Assembly: GCA_002224055.1 (NCBI GenBank)
Contig: AZLU01000018.1
Span: 294,005-350,589, forward strand
Direction: 5' to 3'
Source: Pezizomycotina sp. ARF18
Taxonomy: Eukaryota; Ascomycota
DNA: 56,585 bases
Positions 24,115-35,858 of the stretch are shown piece after piece. A program made the position numbers and the translations under genes. Within the stretch, counting starts at the first letter, position 1, and each line of letters opens with the position of its first letter. The notes beneath the pieces are model-generated. The model worked only from the letters and a program-made list of their open reading frames with translations. It did no database searches and was not told where the DNA came from.

Positions 24115-24940
24115 ATGCCTTTCTCATCAGCCTTCCGGGCCCGTCTTAACCGGGTACCTCGGTCCCTACCCTGAAACGCAGAGCAGGGGTAGCAGCATAC
24201 ACCACCCCAGCACGTCGCCAACAGCCGATAACGCCCACGCCATCCGTACGCGGCAACAGCAGCGCCTCCGACTCTTATTCCCATTTTCTCTCTACTACCT
24301 CCATCACCTCCTCTTCTACATCAACTACTTCCTCTACTTCCTCCTCTTCAGCTCTTCATCAATCAAGCACTCATCGTCAATAAACTCTCCTCTCCAAAAT
24401 CCGCTCCCCTCGAACACCAACGCTCTCTCCTACGATCAAATAACACCCTCCTTCCTCCACGCAACACTCTGCGATAATGATAATAAACGGCTAGATAAAC
24501 CGCTCATGGACGCGTCCGCGTTAACGGATACAACGCTCTCGCAGTGGATACTGTGGAAGTGTAGAAGATTATTCATGATACTTTACGAGATCGGCGTTCC
24601 GGAGAGATATTTGATTTAGTGGAGGGGAGCTGGGACGATATGGATTTACCAATTGATGTGGGGGATGTTTGTAGGTTGGGGTTGGGTGACAGTGGGCTGG
24701 AGAAGAAGTTTTGGAAGAGGCAGTTTCGGTATGTTGTTGAGGATGAGGGGAGGCGGAGGGGGTTGAGGTGGAGTATCAGGATGAGTACGGGTATGAGGTT
24801 GAGGAGGATAGGGCGCCGGTGTCGGTGCCGTTTGTGAGAAGGAGGAAGTCCGTCTCGACTGCTCCTTTGGGAGGAAGTTTGTACTCTCGCGGCCGCGATT
24901 GCAGTTTGCCGTCGCGAGGAAGCTGGTGAGGCAAGGGTAG
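24115..24940 (+). pseudogene. Kinase-like N-terminal region, apparently truncated
   Basis: After a Ser/Thr-rich lead (about 24200-24370) the frame gives ALTDTTLSQWILWKCRRLF and ILYEIGVPE (about 24520-24605). After a shift it gives IFDLVEGSWDDMDLPIDVGD and GLEKKFWKRQFRYVVEDEG (about 24615-24750), then an acidic stretch, VSVPFV and, near the end, FAVARKLVRQ. This order resembles, from memory, the region that precedes the kinase fold in a group of fungal Ser/Thr kinases: a helical domain, then a Gly-rich loop, then an A-x-K strand. The Gly-rich loop itself is garbled by frameshifts, and no catalytic HRD or DFG segment follows in the next 2 kb on this strand. I read it as a truncated copy or relic. 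The start ATG at 24115 is a guess. Confidence 0.35.
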
Positions 24941-25313
24941 GTTTGAGTAGGTCTGGCCTCTTTTATATGATTAAATACCTGTATATAGTGAGCATTTTGT
25001 CAGTTTTTCTGTTCAACGTCTATGAAGTTAACGCTCAGGGAGGTCTTGTCCGCACGTTATTTTTTCTATCTCTTTTTGATATCTTCGATTTCAGTTACGA
25101 TGGATATCCGCTCGGAGTAGAAGTGCTTCTTCATGGTATCAGGCGGCGTTCGTGGAGTTGTATGTATATAGCAGTGTAATGAATTAAGGGAAGTATTTAC
25201 AAAGCAAGAAAGCTCTGCCCGAAGCCCCTTTTGTGATTTATTAGCAAGATTATATTACTTATTGTTAAAAATAAAGTACGCGGTCGATCATACTCTTTCC
25301 GGTGACTTTTTAC

Positions 25314-25353
<40 letters not shown>

Positions 25354-25370
25354 ATAATAAATAAATAAAT
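25314..25370. repeat. (TTTA)n tract with facing (TAAA)n arm, hairpin-forming
   Basis: About nine TTTA/TTAT units are followed directly by TAAATAATAAATAAATAAAT, so the two halves are near-complementary and can fold back. Confidence 0.85.
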
Positions 25371-26178
25371 CAACTCCTCATCAACCCCCCCGAGAAACAT
25401 ATTCGTCGCTTCTCACCAACTATACTATTTGTTCAGATATCCTCTACTTCACTCTATACGTTGCATCCTTTGATCATAGCAATGCGACAAACTTTGCCGA
25501 AAAAAAAAAAACCGAAATCATTCCACTTTTATTCGTATAGAATTTGAATACTACACTCTTTACAAATGATCAGCAAACCTGGTCCCTTTGCCATCATGTT
25601 TGGGCATCGAAAGCACAGTCGGCGAGTAGTCCTCGAACTGTTGCCCTCGACCTGCCAACTCATACCTTGGAAACCGGCTAATCATGCCTTGACTTCCCTT
25701 TGGAATAAAGACTTCTGCTAGAATGCAGTGTGAGTAATCTCGCTAGCTTATCGAAATGCTATCAACTACGAGAATGAAAGTAAGGGAGCACAGGGAAATA
25801 TCTATTGCTATTAATGGATACCCTTCCGTGACAGGTACCCAGGAACAGAGACAAAGCAAGCGTCTGGGACGGTAAACTATCTGCTATTTTTCCGTCTTCC
25901 TTCTAAGTTTTGGCTGGATATTACTTCCTAAGGGTTACTAATAACAGGCCACTGAGTGCTGATTGATCCTTCTTAGATCGGAGTGGAAATTTCGACCACG
26001 AGATATCAATATATCGCGCCCACCTTCACCTCCTTCACTTGCCCTTAATATTTCGATATGTTCTCCTCTGTGGAGCACTCCAGGGCTTTCGCTCAAATCT
26101 GGAATCCGGCGACACGAAACCAAATATATATTTGGCTTCAGGACTATAAGTGCTGCTATATTTTCATGCCCAATTGCA

Positions 26179-26673
26179 TCAAGTTGTCGAAAATACATAA
26201 ACGAAACGCTTATCGTCGTCTTTATGTCTTGAGCCGCCAAAAACGCAGCGGCTATCACCAGTATGGCCAGTTGGCAACCTAACCCTAAAAAAAGATGCGC
26301 TGAGGATGCCAGCCTCGCAAGAAAATTGCGAATACGAACTGGATGCTCTATTTTTCGCGCTATATCTTCGCAGTTTACATGTCGAGGGTATATCCCACCC
26401 CATTGTTGGGTCGCTTTCCCATGGGCAGTCGCTTGAGAACCCCTCTTTGAGCCCTCGCTTCAGGGATCCAGCAATGCATTGACCATACGAAGGGATCACC
26501 CTGCCCCCGGTCCGTCGATTATTGTGCAAAACCGTTAAAATACCTGTCAATTCTAAAAAGGCTGCAGGGTTCGGCAAATGGCATGCGAGCGCCAGACTAT
26601 TTTCGGTACCAGGATCTAAATGGTTCTCTGCGCAACTGGAAGATGTAAGGAAGAAACGTGTTTTGCTGGACAT
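26179..26673 (-). CDS. Hypothetical ORF, 164 codons
   Basis: This is the longest frame in the interval, with an A at -3 before the ATG at 26673. The product is Ser/Arg-rich, without membrane helices or a motif I recognise. A second minus-strand frame overlaps at 25938-26258 and starts with a hydrophobic stretch (AAAFLAAQDIKTTISVSFMY), so one frameshifted gene spanning about 25940-26673 is possible. Plus-strand frames overlap it. It may equally be non-coding. Confidence 0.2.
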   Translation of the reverse strand: MSSKTRFFLTSSSCAENHLDPGTENSLALACHLPNPAAFLELTGILTVLHNNRRTGGRVIPSYGQCIAGSLKRGLKEGFSSDCPWESDPTMGWDIPSTCKLRRYSAKNRASSSYSQFSCEAGILSASFFRVRLPTGHTGDSRCVFGGSRHKDDDKRFVYVFSTT

Positions 26674-27278
26674 CTTAGAAAGGAAGTTGGGCGAGAAAAG
26701 TCATGACCTTTTCAGCCCTGAAACTTCTCTCCGAAGATACGATCTCCAAGTATGAATGGAAAAAGAAATGGCAGGAACAAAAGACTTTTATCTCAGAGTT
26801 GCGCTTTAACCTAGAGTGAGCAGGAAAGTGCCGCGCTCCATGCCTAGAGAGACTGGGTATCTTCTCGAAAATTTAGTTTCCAGGTATGTCTGAGGATCGT
26901 CACATTTGCTTTCCAGATATCTTTGAAGACAGATATGGCGATAGGACTATAGCCCAGAAGGTTGATATGTATTTTTGCTTTTCTTATTAATCTTGATGAT
27001 CGGAGGCTCTCATCGCAACTCATGCAGTAACGAAGATATATATATGCTTCCCTCCCTCAGTCAATGGAATCTCTCCAGATTCTCGGACTGTCAATCAACA
27101 TTCATTCAATAACTCACTTTTCCGTGCTGGAACACATCCCTTTCTCACTGAGGGCCGGCCTTCAATTCATTCACTTGTTTTGATTTTTTCGATCTTTTCC
27201 TATGTTCCTTTGAAGTTTCATCGACATCGAGAAGTCAAGTTTCCCTTTACTTCTTTCGCAAATAAAACAACGACACGA

Positions 27279-29120
27279 ATGGTTGACAATGGCAGGCGCG
27301 GTTGCTCGCTGAAGCAGACTTCGAGAAGAAGCAGCTAGTAATCGCAACCTTACTTACCCTCGTGGGAACGGGGTTCGTTCTCGGGAGCTCTACATTCGCG
27401 CAGATGCCTGTTAAAGCACTGGTTTATCGACGACTGTTCGTTCAAATTCTTTCTATATATTATACTTTAAAGCATAAGCATTCCAAAGCTGACTTTTCAC
27501 AACTCGACTGAAGGGTTTATTCTGTTGTCGATGTACGTTCATAATCGGCTAATGCCTCAAAGTTAGTTATCCTTTTTACTTTGCATGAGCATGAAACTGA
27601 TTTGAATGTTGCTTTCAAGATTCTAGGATTGCATCCTACCTCTCTTGGGACTTCGGTATGCCTCTTATTGCACCAGCATGTTTTCAATTGTTGCTCCTAT
27701 TGCGCATTCTTTACGCCTCCTTTTACTCGCTCGATGATAGTACAGTAGACTGACCCGTCGGCACAGCAAATATCCCTGAGTTATTGGTCCATCAGAGGAA
27801 TGGCTCCACACTTCCGACTTCCTCAGAAGACGCAATGGAAAGGGAGCTTGCGGAACTGCAGGCCAATAGCTATAATCTGGTAGGTTTAGACAATGAAAAC
27901 AAAGCAGATTATTCTAGTGGTAAGGCACCCAAAGCTAACTAATTCATAATTTTGTGAGTATTAGATCGGACTCGCGTCGAATTGTGCATTCATTGCATTA
28001 CAAGCAACAGCCGGCCGCCTGTCGATATTTTATACATTCAGGCGTTTGTCTTCCAGTCAAAGACCAGGATTATTCGCATAATCATCCACGTCTTTTCGTT
28101 GTAATGGTATCGCTACCATTGCGCTCGTTTGGCTTCGCTCTCCCGTGCTGGCCTCCCCGAGATATCAGACTCGAAAATGGGAAGGGATGCCTAGCAATCG
28201 GAGAGGTTTTCTCCCCGAACTACAGGCCACTAAAGCTTTGGCTCTTCCTCTTTTCGTCTATTTTTAACGCAATTACGGATCTCTTCGCGTTTACACTGCC
28301 ATTTCTCATCTTTAGAGGTGCGAATGTTACTAAACAACAGCGGCACGGATTATACTGCTTATTTGGCTTCGGCTTTGTGTATGTTACCCTTCACTAGTAC
28401 TTACTCTGTTCTAGAGATTTTTGATTCCTTAGCTAACAAGACCGGATCTGTCCTCTCAGTGTCTTTATTATAAGCGTCGCTCGTGCGGCTATCTCCGGCG
28501 AGATTCTTCGCAAGAATGACATGACGTAGCCTGATGACGACGACACCATTGATACTTGGCGTGACGGAAGCAAACGGCGTCATGGTTGGCGCCGCCCTGC
28601 CGTGCTCGCGAAGCCCCTCTTTCGCTCCATACGGGACACTGCCACTGCGTTAATTCAAAGGAGAAGCAATGCGGCAGCAGGAATACGGGCATCTTCCAAC
28701 GAGATTTGGAAGCCGGTGAGCTAGACGCTGGTATCCATTACAGGTCTGAATCCAAGGATACACTGGCCTCCTTGGAAATATCACCGGAGCTATCCTGGAG
28801 TTTTCTTTAAATTTTGACCCGCCGAACCGTCACCATCACTGGGTTTTCTAGACTTCGGTCTGGGTAAATTAGAGAAAGAAGCCGTTCCGCCTGTTCCGGA
28901 GCCGAAGGCTCCTACCCTTAGAGTCTTCCCGAAAGTCTCGCAAGCCTCGCCGGAGGAGATTTTACAGCAGACTACGGCTTTTAATAACAGCCTCCGAAGG
29001 TTCCGCAGAGTGTCTTACAGCAGCATGATTTGGAAGCGACGATTTCATGAACGACTGCGAAACGGCACTCAAGATGGTAGGGACGCGTCAGGACTTTTAT
29101 CACGCTATGTGAAAGCATGA
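27279..29120 (+). CDS. PTH11/SAT4-type integral membrane protein (fungal rhodopsin-fold domain)
   Basis: Proteins of this type are seven-helix plasma-membrane receptors of fungi with mostly unknown ligands. Frame pieces in order: EADFEKKQLVIATLLTLVG (helix, about 27315-27370) and a segment ending ERELAELQANSYNL. An intron at 27880-27964 follows, then IGLASNCAFIALQATAGRLS and FYTFRRLSSSQRP (about 27965-28065). Next come a Cys/Trp-containing loop near 28150, LKLWLFLFSSIFNAITDLFA (about 28230-28290) matching the helix with the conserved (I)xD of this family, and GLYCLFGFGFVYVTL (about 28345-28395). Then come TPLILGVTEANGVMVGAALP (about 28540-28600) with the TEAN/VG pattern of the last helix, and KPLFRSIR. 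A soluble Pro/Ser-rich tail runs to a TGA at 29118-29120. Start (27279 or 27289), tail frame and other introns are uncertain. Frameshifts are numerous. Confidence 0.55.
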
Positions 29121-29299
29121 TCAATATTCCGCAACAAAATCATTTTTCTTTTGTTAAAGACAAGGCGTTTTTATATTATATATTGAAATTAGATCGATTG
29201 TAATTTTTAATATTATTTTCATGGGGAGCTTACTAGTCTGGATCCTTTTGGCGCCTAGGAGGCGGTCCCGCAGGATTGAGACTAATCTCGTTCACTTAT

Positions 29300-29830
29300 T
29301 CGTTTCCTTTCTGCCTATCTATGCTCACATTCTTTAAATATCTTTTCCTTTCATATATTTTTCCCTTCAAAATCTCCATTCATTTCTAATACTCTTTCCT
29401 TGATACCTCTTTCCTTTCACTTATATCCTATTGCTTCCTTACCATCTCTTTTCTTTCTCTATAAGTCTTCTTTCCTCTGGCTATCTCTTTCTTTTTATCA
29501 AATCTCGCTTCTTTCATTTGATCTCTATTATTTCCTTGAACTCTCTCTTCTTTCCTTTAACTCACTGTCATTTCCTTAAGCCTCTCTTTTATCTCTATTT
29601 CTCCTATAATCATATACCTACTCTCTTTGAATTTCCTTTCTTTCATCTTTTACATCTCTTCTCCTTCGTTTTGTCTTTTTCATTGCATGATACCATCTCT
29701 TTCATTTTTCAATATATCTTCGTTTTCCTGATATCTTATTTCCATTTCTTTCTTTCTCTTTCGATATATCTATTCATCAGGTTCGATTTACTACTTTCTT
29801 TTCTTTCTTTTTTTTTTGTTCTTCTTTTTT
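29300..29830 (+). repeat. Degenerate pyrimidine-rich minisatellite, unit about 19-20 bp
   Basis: The plus strand is almost purine-free in many places and shows recurring units such as TCATTTCCTTAAGCCTCTC, TATTTCCTTGAACTCTCTC and TTCTTTCCTTTAACTCACTG, best kept at 29468-29590, where pairs of units give a period near 39 bp. The 149-codon Phe/Leu/Ser-rich frame at 29431-29880 is a by-product of this composition. Confidence 0.6.
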
Positions 29831-32800
29831 CCTTTGTTTGCACAGCGACGGTGTTCCTTTCGCGTGAGGTTAATTTCTAAGGGTGTGTTTACCGGAGTTT
29901 GCTCGTAAAAGAAAAACAATTTTTAGGTCTACCAGATTCCAGCATATCTATCAGTTAGTAAACAGTAGTATATAGTAATCAATAATAGTAATAGGGTCAA
30001 CAGCGTGTTAGCAAATCTTCTCGGCAGACATCCCGTGGTTCTAGAACCAGTCAATTTATAACGTATCAGTGACCTCTGCAAGAGGCAGCAAATCTGCTCT
30101 CGTGCTTGGGAAATTTAGTTTAATGATCGATTTAAAGTAAATATAAAGATATTGATCCATTAAAGCATAGTAAGAGTTAGAAAGCTATTCGCATCCCAGT
30201 AGCTTTTTTTTTTTTCTTTCTTTTTTTGGAGAGAGAGGTGAAGGAGAAGAATTACGTGGCTGATGAGAGAGGGAAAAAAAACGAAAAACTTCCCACGGGA
30301 ATTCGCCTGGAAATCTCTCAGGATAAAAATAGCCAAAAAAAAAAAAAAAAAAAAGGCGCCAAACCAGCGAAAATACTTCTCCAAAACACCGTATAGCTAT
30401 ATACACTTTACTTAAGGAGTAATGACCATTCTAAACTATTCGAATACCATTAGAAGCCTTCTCCAAGACTAAAACGTCCTCTGATTCTCCACTAAACATT
30501 ATCCAAGCGTACAGCCTCTAAACTTTATCCGAACCGCCAATAACATTGAAGAATACCCGTAGAAGCGCACAGCGATACCGACTCGGTAAATGATTTCATT
30601 TTCTTTTTCGATTCCGGTGTATACTACTTGATTCCGAATCTTTCCTTTAGATACGGTGTATAAATCTATACTCGAAACATCACTAGACAACATACTGTGG
30701 GTAAGAACAATGACAGCGACAGCAACCGCGTTACCATACGCTTAGAACAGTAGTAAATCGATTTCAAGGTGTCTGCTCGAGAAGATGTCGGTTACATCCT
30801 TGAACAACTCAGATCACGTCCCGACGATACGCAATATCGACAAGTCTTAAACTCTGCCGTCAATTGGATGTATAAATCTTTACAAAATTGCTACCCTCAA
30901 TGGAGTTCCGAAGTTGACACGGATAAAAAGTAATTCAACCGTTAGCGAGAGCTTGGTCATGGTAATGCGTAAGGGAAGTCATTATCAACAAGTGTATAGA
31001 GCTATTTCTTCTAAAAGGAGCAGTCTGCACGTAGGATACGACGACGGCACTTCTCAATCTACTACTAACAATCTATGAACACAGATATCGGTGAGCTATT
31101 GATCTTTCAAAGCCCCTTCGATAGCGACGAGTAATTCCTCTTCGAAGTGAGTTCGAAGTATACGTTAAAGAATCGTAAGGCGTATTGGAAAATCCGAACC
31201 GCCGACGAACAGATTTTTATTGCTGAAGAAGACCTCGGGTGCATAGTAATGCACAGAGAGCTTTATGCTTCGTCTTCTACTAAAGACCACATCATAGTGA
31301 AATCTACAGCTACAGCAAATCCCATAAATTCACCGGACGAACTAAGCTTTCATAGACACGGGCAGAGACATCTACAATTGATATAAGTTTTCAAAGAGAA
31401 ACACGCAAGCTGGGATGCTGAAGCTAGGAACAAGCTCAAGCCATATTTGTAGATGGCAACGTAGAACGCGACCGGCCTTTCGCCTGATAAGTCTGCTCAG
31501 ACACCGCCGGAAGATTATGAAGCAGACACGCATCAGCTCGCCTAGTACATCGCATATCCACGTATGCAAGCTCAATGGCTTGTCTGGAATCCAACGCACC
31601 GTAGCCAAGAAGACTACATAATTGGCTATCAAGTCTTCAAGAATGTTCGGACCAGCGATATTGCAAAAACAGGGATTTCGCTTGCAAGATATTAGAACGG
31701 CCAATTAGGTAACCCTAACCATCCTCGTACCCCGAAGATCATGATTAAGAAGAAACGACTGAGGAGGGTTACGACAAGCGTCGACCCTAATTAATCGCGG
31801 CAGCGTAAGTATCGACAGAGCGTGTGAGGCGGAATCATTCATTTAAGCGATGTATAGCTATAGGCAGACCACGTATACTTAATTTTGCCACTGCGAAGAC
31901 GTTGGATAATTATCTTCGATAGACTACGCGACGTGTACAACCGTATGGCTCGAATGATCCTCCAAGGCATCAAAAACAATGAACTGCGCTACCGTCCGTG
32001 TCCGGGAGATTGCCTCCACATTCCCATCAACCTATAACAATGGGAGATAGATCTCGGCTCATATGCGCTTGTTGTCCAAAAGTCATAGGCGAATTTGAAT
32101 TGCTCCAAACCCAAGACTTAAACCAAGGTACGAAATCTAGAGTCCAAAAACGCTTTTTCAAGGCCCCCACAAACCATAATCGAACGGGAACAAACTGGCC
32201 GATAGTCACTAGAAAGAAGCTGGAATGCTGAATACTCCTGAAGGTAGACTACGTACGCCACTCGTATTACGGGCTCTAAGTAGTAAGGCTCTATATAGCT
32301 TGAGCGATGCGAATGCACAAAGCCGCTCCTGACGTGACCGAGCGAGTGCCGACTCTGCAGAGCACATAAAAGAGCAGAATGCTTAGGCTTAGATACAGAC
32401 AAGATGTCGAAACTGAATATGACAAAAGCATGCCAGTAGCGATGGTGTATGGAGAACAATACTAACGTTTTTGAGCTGAAGTATTATAAAATATTATCTC
32501 ATCATCCTCAATATAGTTTTGAACATGGGTAACCAGACCCAGATCCTGTTTTTCAGGAGTGCTACTAACCGCAAGCTAGAGAAATGGAATTATACACCAG
32601 GCATATCGCCCTTAATCCACGTCTATCCATATTATTAAGTAGTTGCTCACTGATTCAAAAAAATTCCCGAAAGGACAAAGCAAGTTCATAAGCAAAATAG
32701 CCAATAACTAACTTCTTTATAAATGTGAATGACGTGCAAAGGTGATACGAAGCGTCTCCCAAAGCATGGTATTCCAGACCGCAACTCCGAGCATATTGTT

Positions 32801-34482
32801 ATCGAATCGAATTCATTCGCAGTTACAATTCTAGAAACGATAGAATGCCTGAAGCAGATGCAACCTCCAGTATGAACGTAAAAGTCACCCAGAAACCATA
32901 CCACGTCCTCAAGACGCATACTTACGATACATATTGCGAAGATCAGAGAATAATTGATTTAAAGTAATCATCTGAATCGGAAATACTACATGACCGGAAT
33001 ACTCTACGATTGACTTGCCATAGACGCGAGTGGCAACTTCACGCATGCGGATAAGAGGTCCTAAAACACCTTGTTCCTATCCTCGATAATACCATTCGAG
33101 GTCGGTTCTTCCTCCAAGCGTCGTTCCAAGAAGTTTCGTAACCACCTTTTATGAATACTATCAGTTATTTCGTAGGGAAATTATATCACCTACTCGCAAA
33201 CGTGACGTTCGCGTCACATATAGCACTAGGCTCCCAGGCAGATTCGCTTCCGATAAACTTACTCAATTGCACTCTTCCAGCTTGCAAACTTTAAACCTCC
33301 GATACCTCCATATTATGGCATGGCAACCATCTTGGACAACTTATGAAATTTGCACGAAAGGAAGTCAAATTGATCTCCTACGATACGAATTAGCTTGTAT
33401 AACGGGCAACGCTATCGGCACACTTTACCATCAACTCTTCTCTTACGATATTTAATTCGCGCTGGCATCCACTGGAGGAATTACAATAATTTTCTTGGCT
33501 ACTCTAAGAATATAAATTCCATGATAAAGAGATACAATGACTCCCGAGATAACTACAAAGGCGGAAAATTCGAGACCCAGGATAATTCCCACCAGACATT
33601 TCTACCTCGCAAAGAAACATGAACGTGTATCATGAGGGTCGAATATTGCCAGATATCCTCAAACTTACTTCGGAGGATTTGATAATTCTTTCCAGTAGGC
33701 TGACACGCTAACTATCGGAAAGTTTCCACTGGTGTGCTCGCGCCGCAGGAGCCATAGGCACGGAATTGACAATCACACGGAACATATTTAAGGCAACTAA
33801 ACGTAGCAGCAAGCAACGGGAAAGACCATGACATAATTCCTCCAGTAACAATCCAGTTAGAAGCAATATAGATAATTCACGGCCAGGAAAACTCACGACT
33901 GCATCACACTCTATAACTGAAAACTGTCGCAATTGAGTTCCCGCAACAACATACTACGCAAGCTGCTTAATGAGGATGTTAGAAGATCTTGACATAATCT
34001 AGCACCGACCAAAAAGAATTCCGCTACCCATAAGACGTATGAGCACTACAGCGCAGATAGACAGTAACGCTGTCAAACAAGCAAAGAAGAAGATCAAGAA
34101 CAATAACGAGAGATAATAAAAGCCCAGTACTGGTAGCGCGATATCAAAAGAATCGGTCGACGTGAAGCGATACGCTGCCATGCATCAGCTATGTTTAACC
34201 CGTTACGATACGAGCTGAAGTCGAGAGATACTACTTCAGTCTTTTCCCATAGAAACTTCGTTCCATAGCAGGCAGAATAAGGTATTGAAGCAAGCATCAC
34301 AACTCCAGTGTCTCTTCTGTCGTATACAGTGTAAGAAACACCGCGTCAAGGCCGCCGGGTCATAATTATCTTTTCCCTTGCAATTGGTCAAGAGAAAACG
34401 ATAAATGACACAAAAAAGTAACAGAATACAGCCCAGTCAAATAGTATACTCGCGCTGCTCGGCCATTGTCATATTACGGTTA

Positions 34483-34528
34483 TTTTTTTTTTTTTTTTTT
34501 TTTTTGAAAAAAAAAAAAAAAAAAAAAA
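34483..34528. repeat. T23-G-A22 palindrome
   Basis: Twenty-three T, one G and twenty-two A make an almost perfect inverted repeat with essentially no loop. Confidence 0.9.
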
Positions 34529-35821
34529 TCTAAGCCATGCATGGCATATAAAGCGTTCAATAACCTGCTTCGTTAAACAAGATACTAACAACGAGCACGG
34601 AAAAATCAAAAGACGCGTACGAAACGTACGATAATTTCATTAATTACTCCGCGTCTCAAATAAGAACAAATAAGAAGTCGATAAAGCCACAAACAAGAAA
34701 CGGTAAAAAGAAGGAGATGGATGATAGCTCGTCTCTAACTTCAGGGCTATAGTTACGAAGAAATATCAATCGTGTCCAGGATAGAGTATTAAGAAATCGT
34801 TTCGGCGAGTAGGATATCCTTCACCAATGGCAACGAAAATGAACGACGAAAGACGCACGATAATTTCATTTAAACCAATCTATGTCGCATCTATCGTGAT
34901 AGTAATTTAGCGGAGAGAATTGAAATACTCAAAAGATGAAACCACCGAAGCACAAAGCAACTAAGAAAGAAAGCGCAACTCCGCGATAGTAAGTTTCTCA
35001 CTCCTTTCGCGAAGAGACTGGTTAAAGCAAAACATCAAACATGCATATCGACTCTGTAGACAACGTAGGAAAGAGGTCATAACCGCATTTTCACGAGCAC
35101 TCCGTCTAACGGAAAGACACTTAATAAGGACATAGACAAGGGTCATTAGATTAGAGAATAACCAAATGGTATACTAGCTACTTCTCGAATATTCCTCATA
35201 TTACGGTTATGAGAAAAAAAAGCTTTGTCACACATGGCTGGCTCACAGAGCGCCGCTCAATTACTCAGGAGCTGGCATACTATTCACCAAAGAACAACGA
35301 AGAAAAAAAATTTATCGATATTTTCATAACTCCGTCAAAGACCTTGGCAGTCCCCACGGACAACATAAATAGATCAGGTTTTACGAAGGACCGAGCAGCA
35401 TCGTACGTCAAAATATAAATATAGAACGGTTAACCGACGCCGGAAAATATAAACAGCAGTTGAGCATCAATTGTGCGCTATCCGCGAGACTTTTGCTCCA
35501 GCCGGCCTAATTCATAATCTAGACGTGCCTTGTAATTCACAGAATAGTAAATATAATTAGACAGGTATCAAAGGGAGAAAACAAGAATCAGGTTTCATTA
35601 AAAGGAAATTGTATGTAATTGAGCCGGTACTTCACGTCCAGAAGAAGCAATAATATAAGAAATGAAAGAAATAAACTACCCAAGTATTCCAGTAGCATAA
35701 GAATCGAAATATACATCATGCTAAGAAGAAAAAGTGAATGAACGAATACAGTAAACACGTAACCAAGCGTTTCGAGCATGGAAAACGGAGAAAATGGGAA
35801 GTGGCCAAAAAGAGCTACCCA

Positions 35822-35858
35822 CCTTTTTTTTTATATATATATATATAAAAAAAAAAGG
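35822..35858. repeat. CC-T9-(AT)7-A10-GG palindrome
   Basis: This 37-base stretch is self-complementary except that nine T face ten A. It is likely a cruciform- or slippage-prone site. Confidence 0.9.

Larger units (their letters stand above)
24941..27278. other. Region without a firm gene
   Basis: A 71-codon frame from the ATG at 24967 to 25179 begins with a hydrophobic segment and NVYEVNAQGG, signal-peptide-like, but nothing else supports it. A minus-strand frame at 26179-26673 is listed separately. An AT-rich hairpin lies at 25314-25370. Confidence 0.45.

Noticed and set aside
29431-29880. 149-codon Phe/Leu/Ser ORF as a membrane protein
   Set aside because: It is the translation of the pyrimidine-rich minisatellite and has no domain pattern.
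30550-33537. Alternative genetic code with TAA/TAG as Gln
   Set aside because: All recognised genes in the window use standard stops. TAA/TAG occur at the same rate in all three frames where I counted, as in non-coding DNA.
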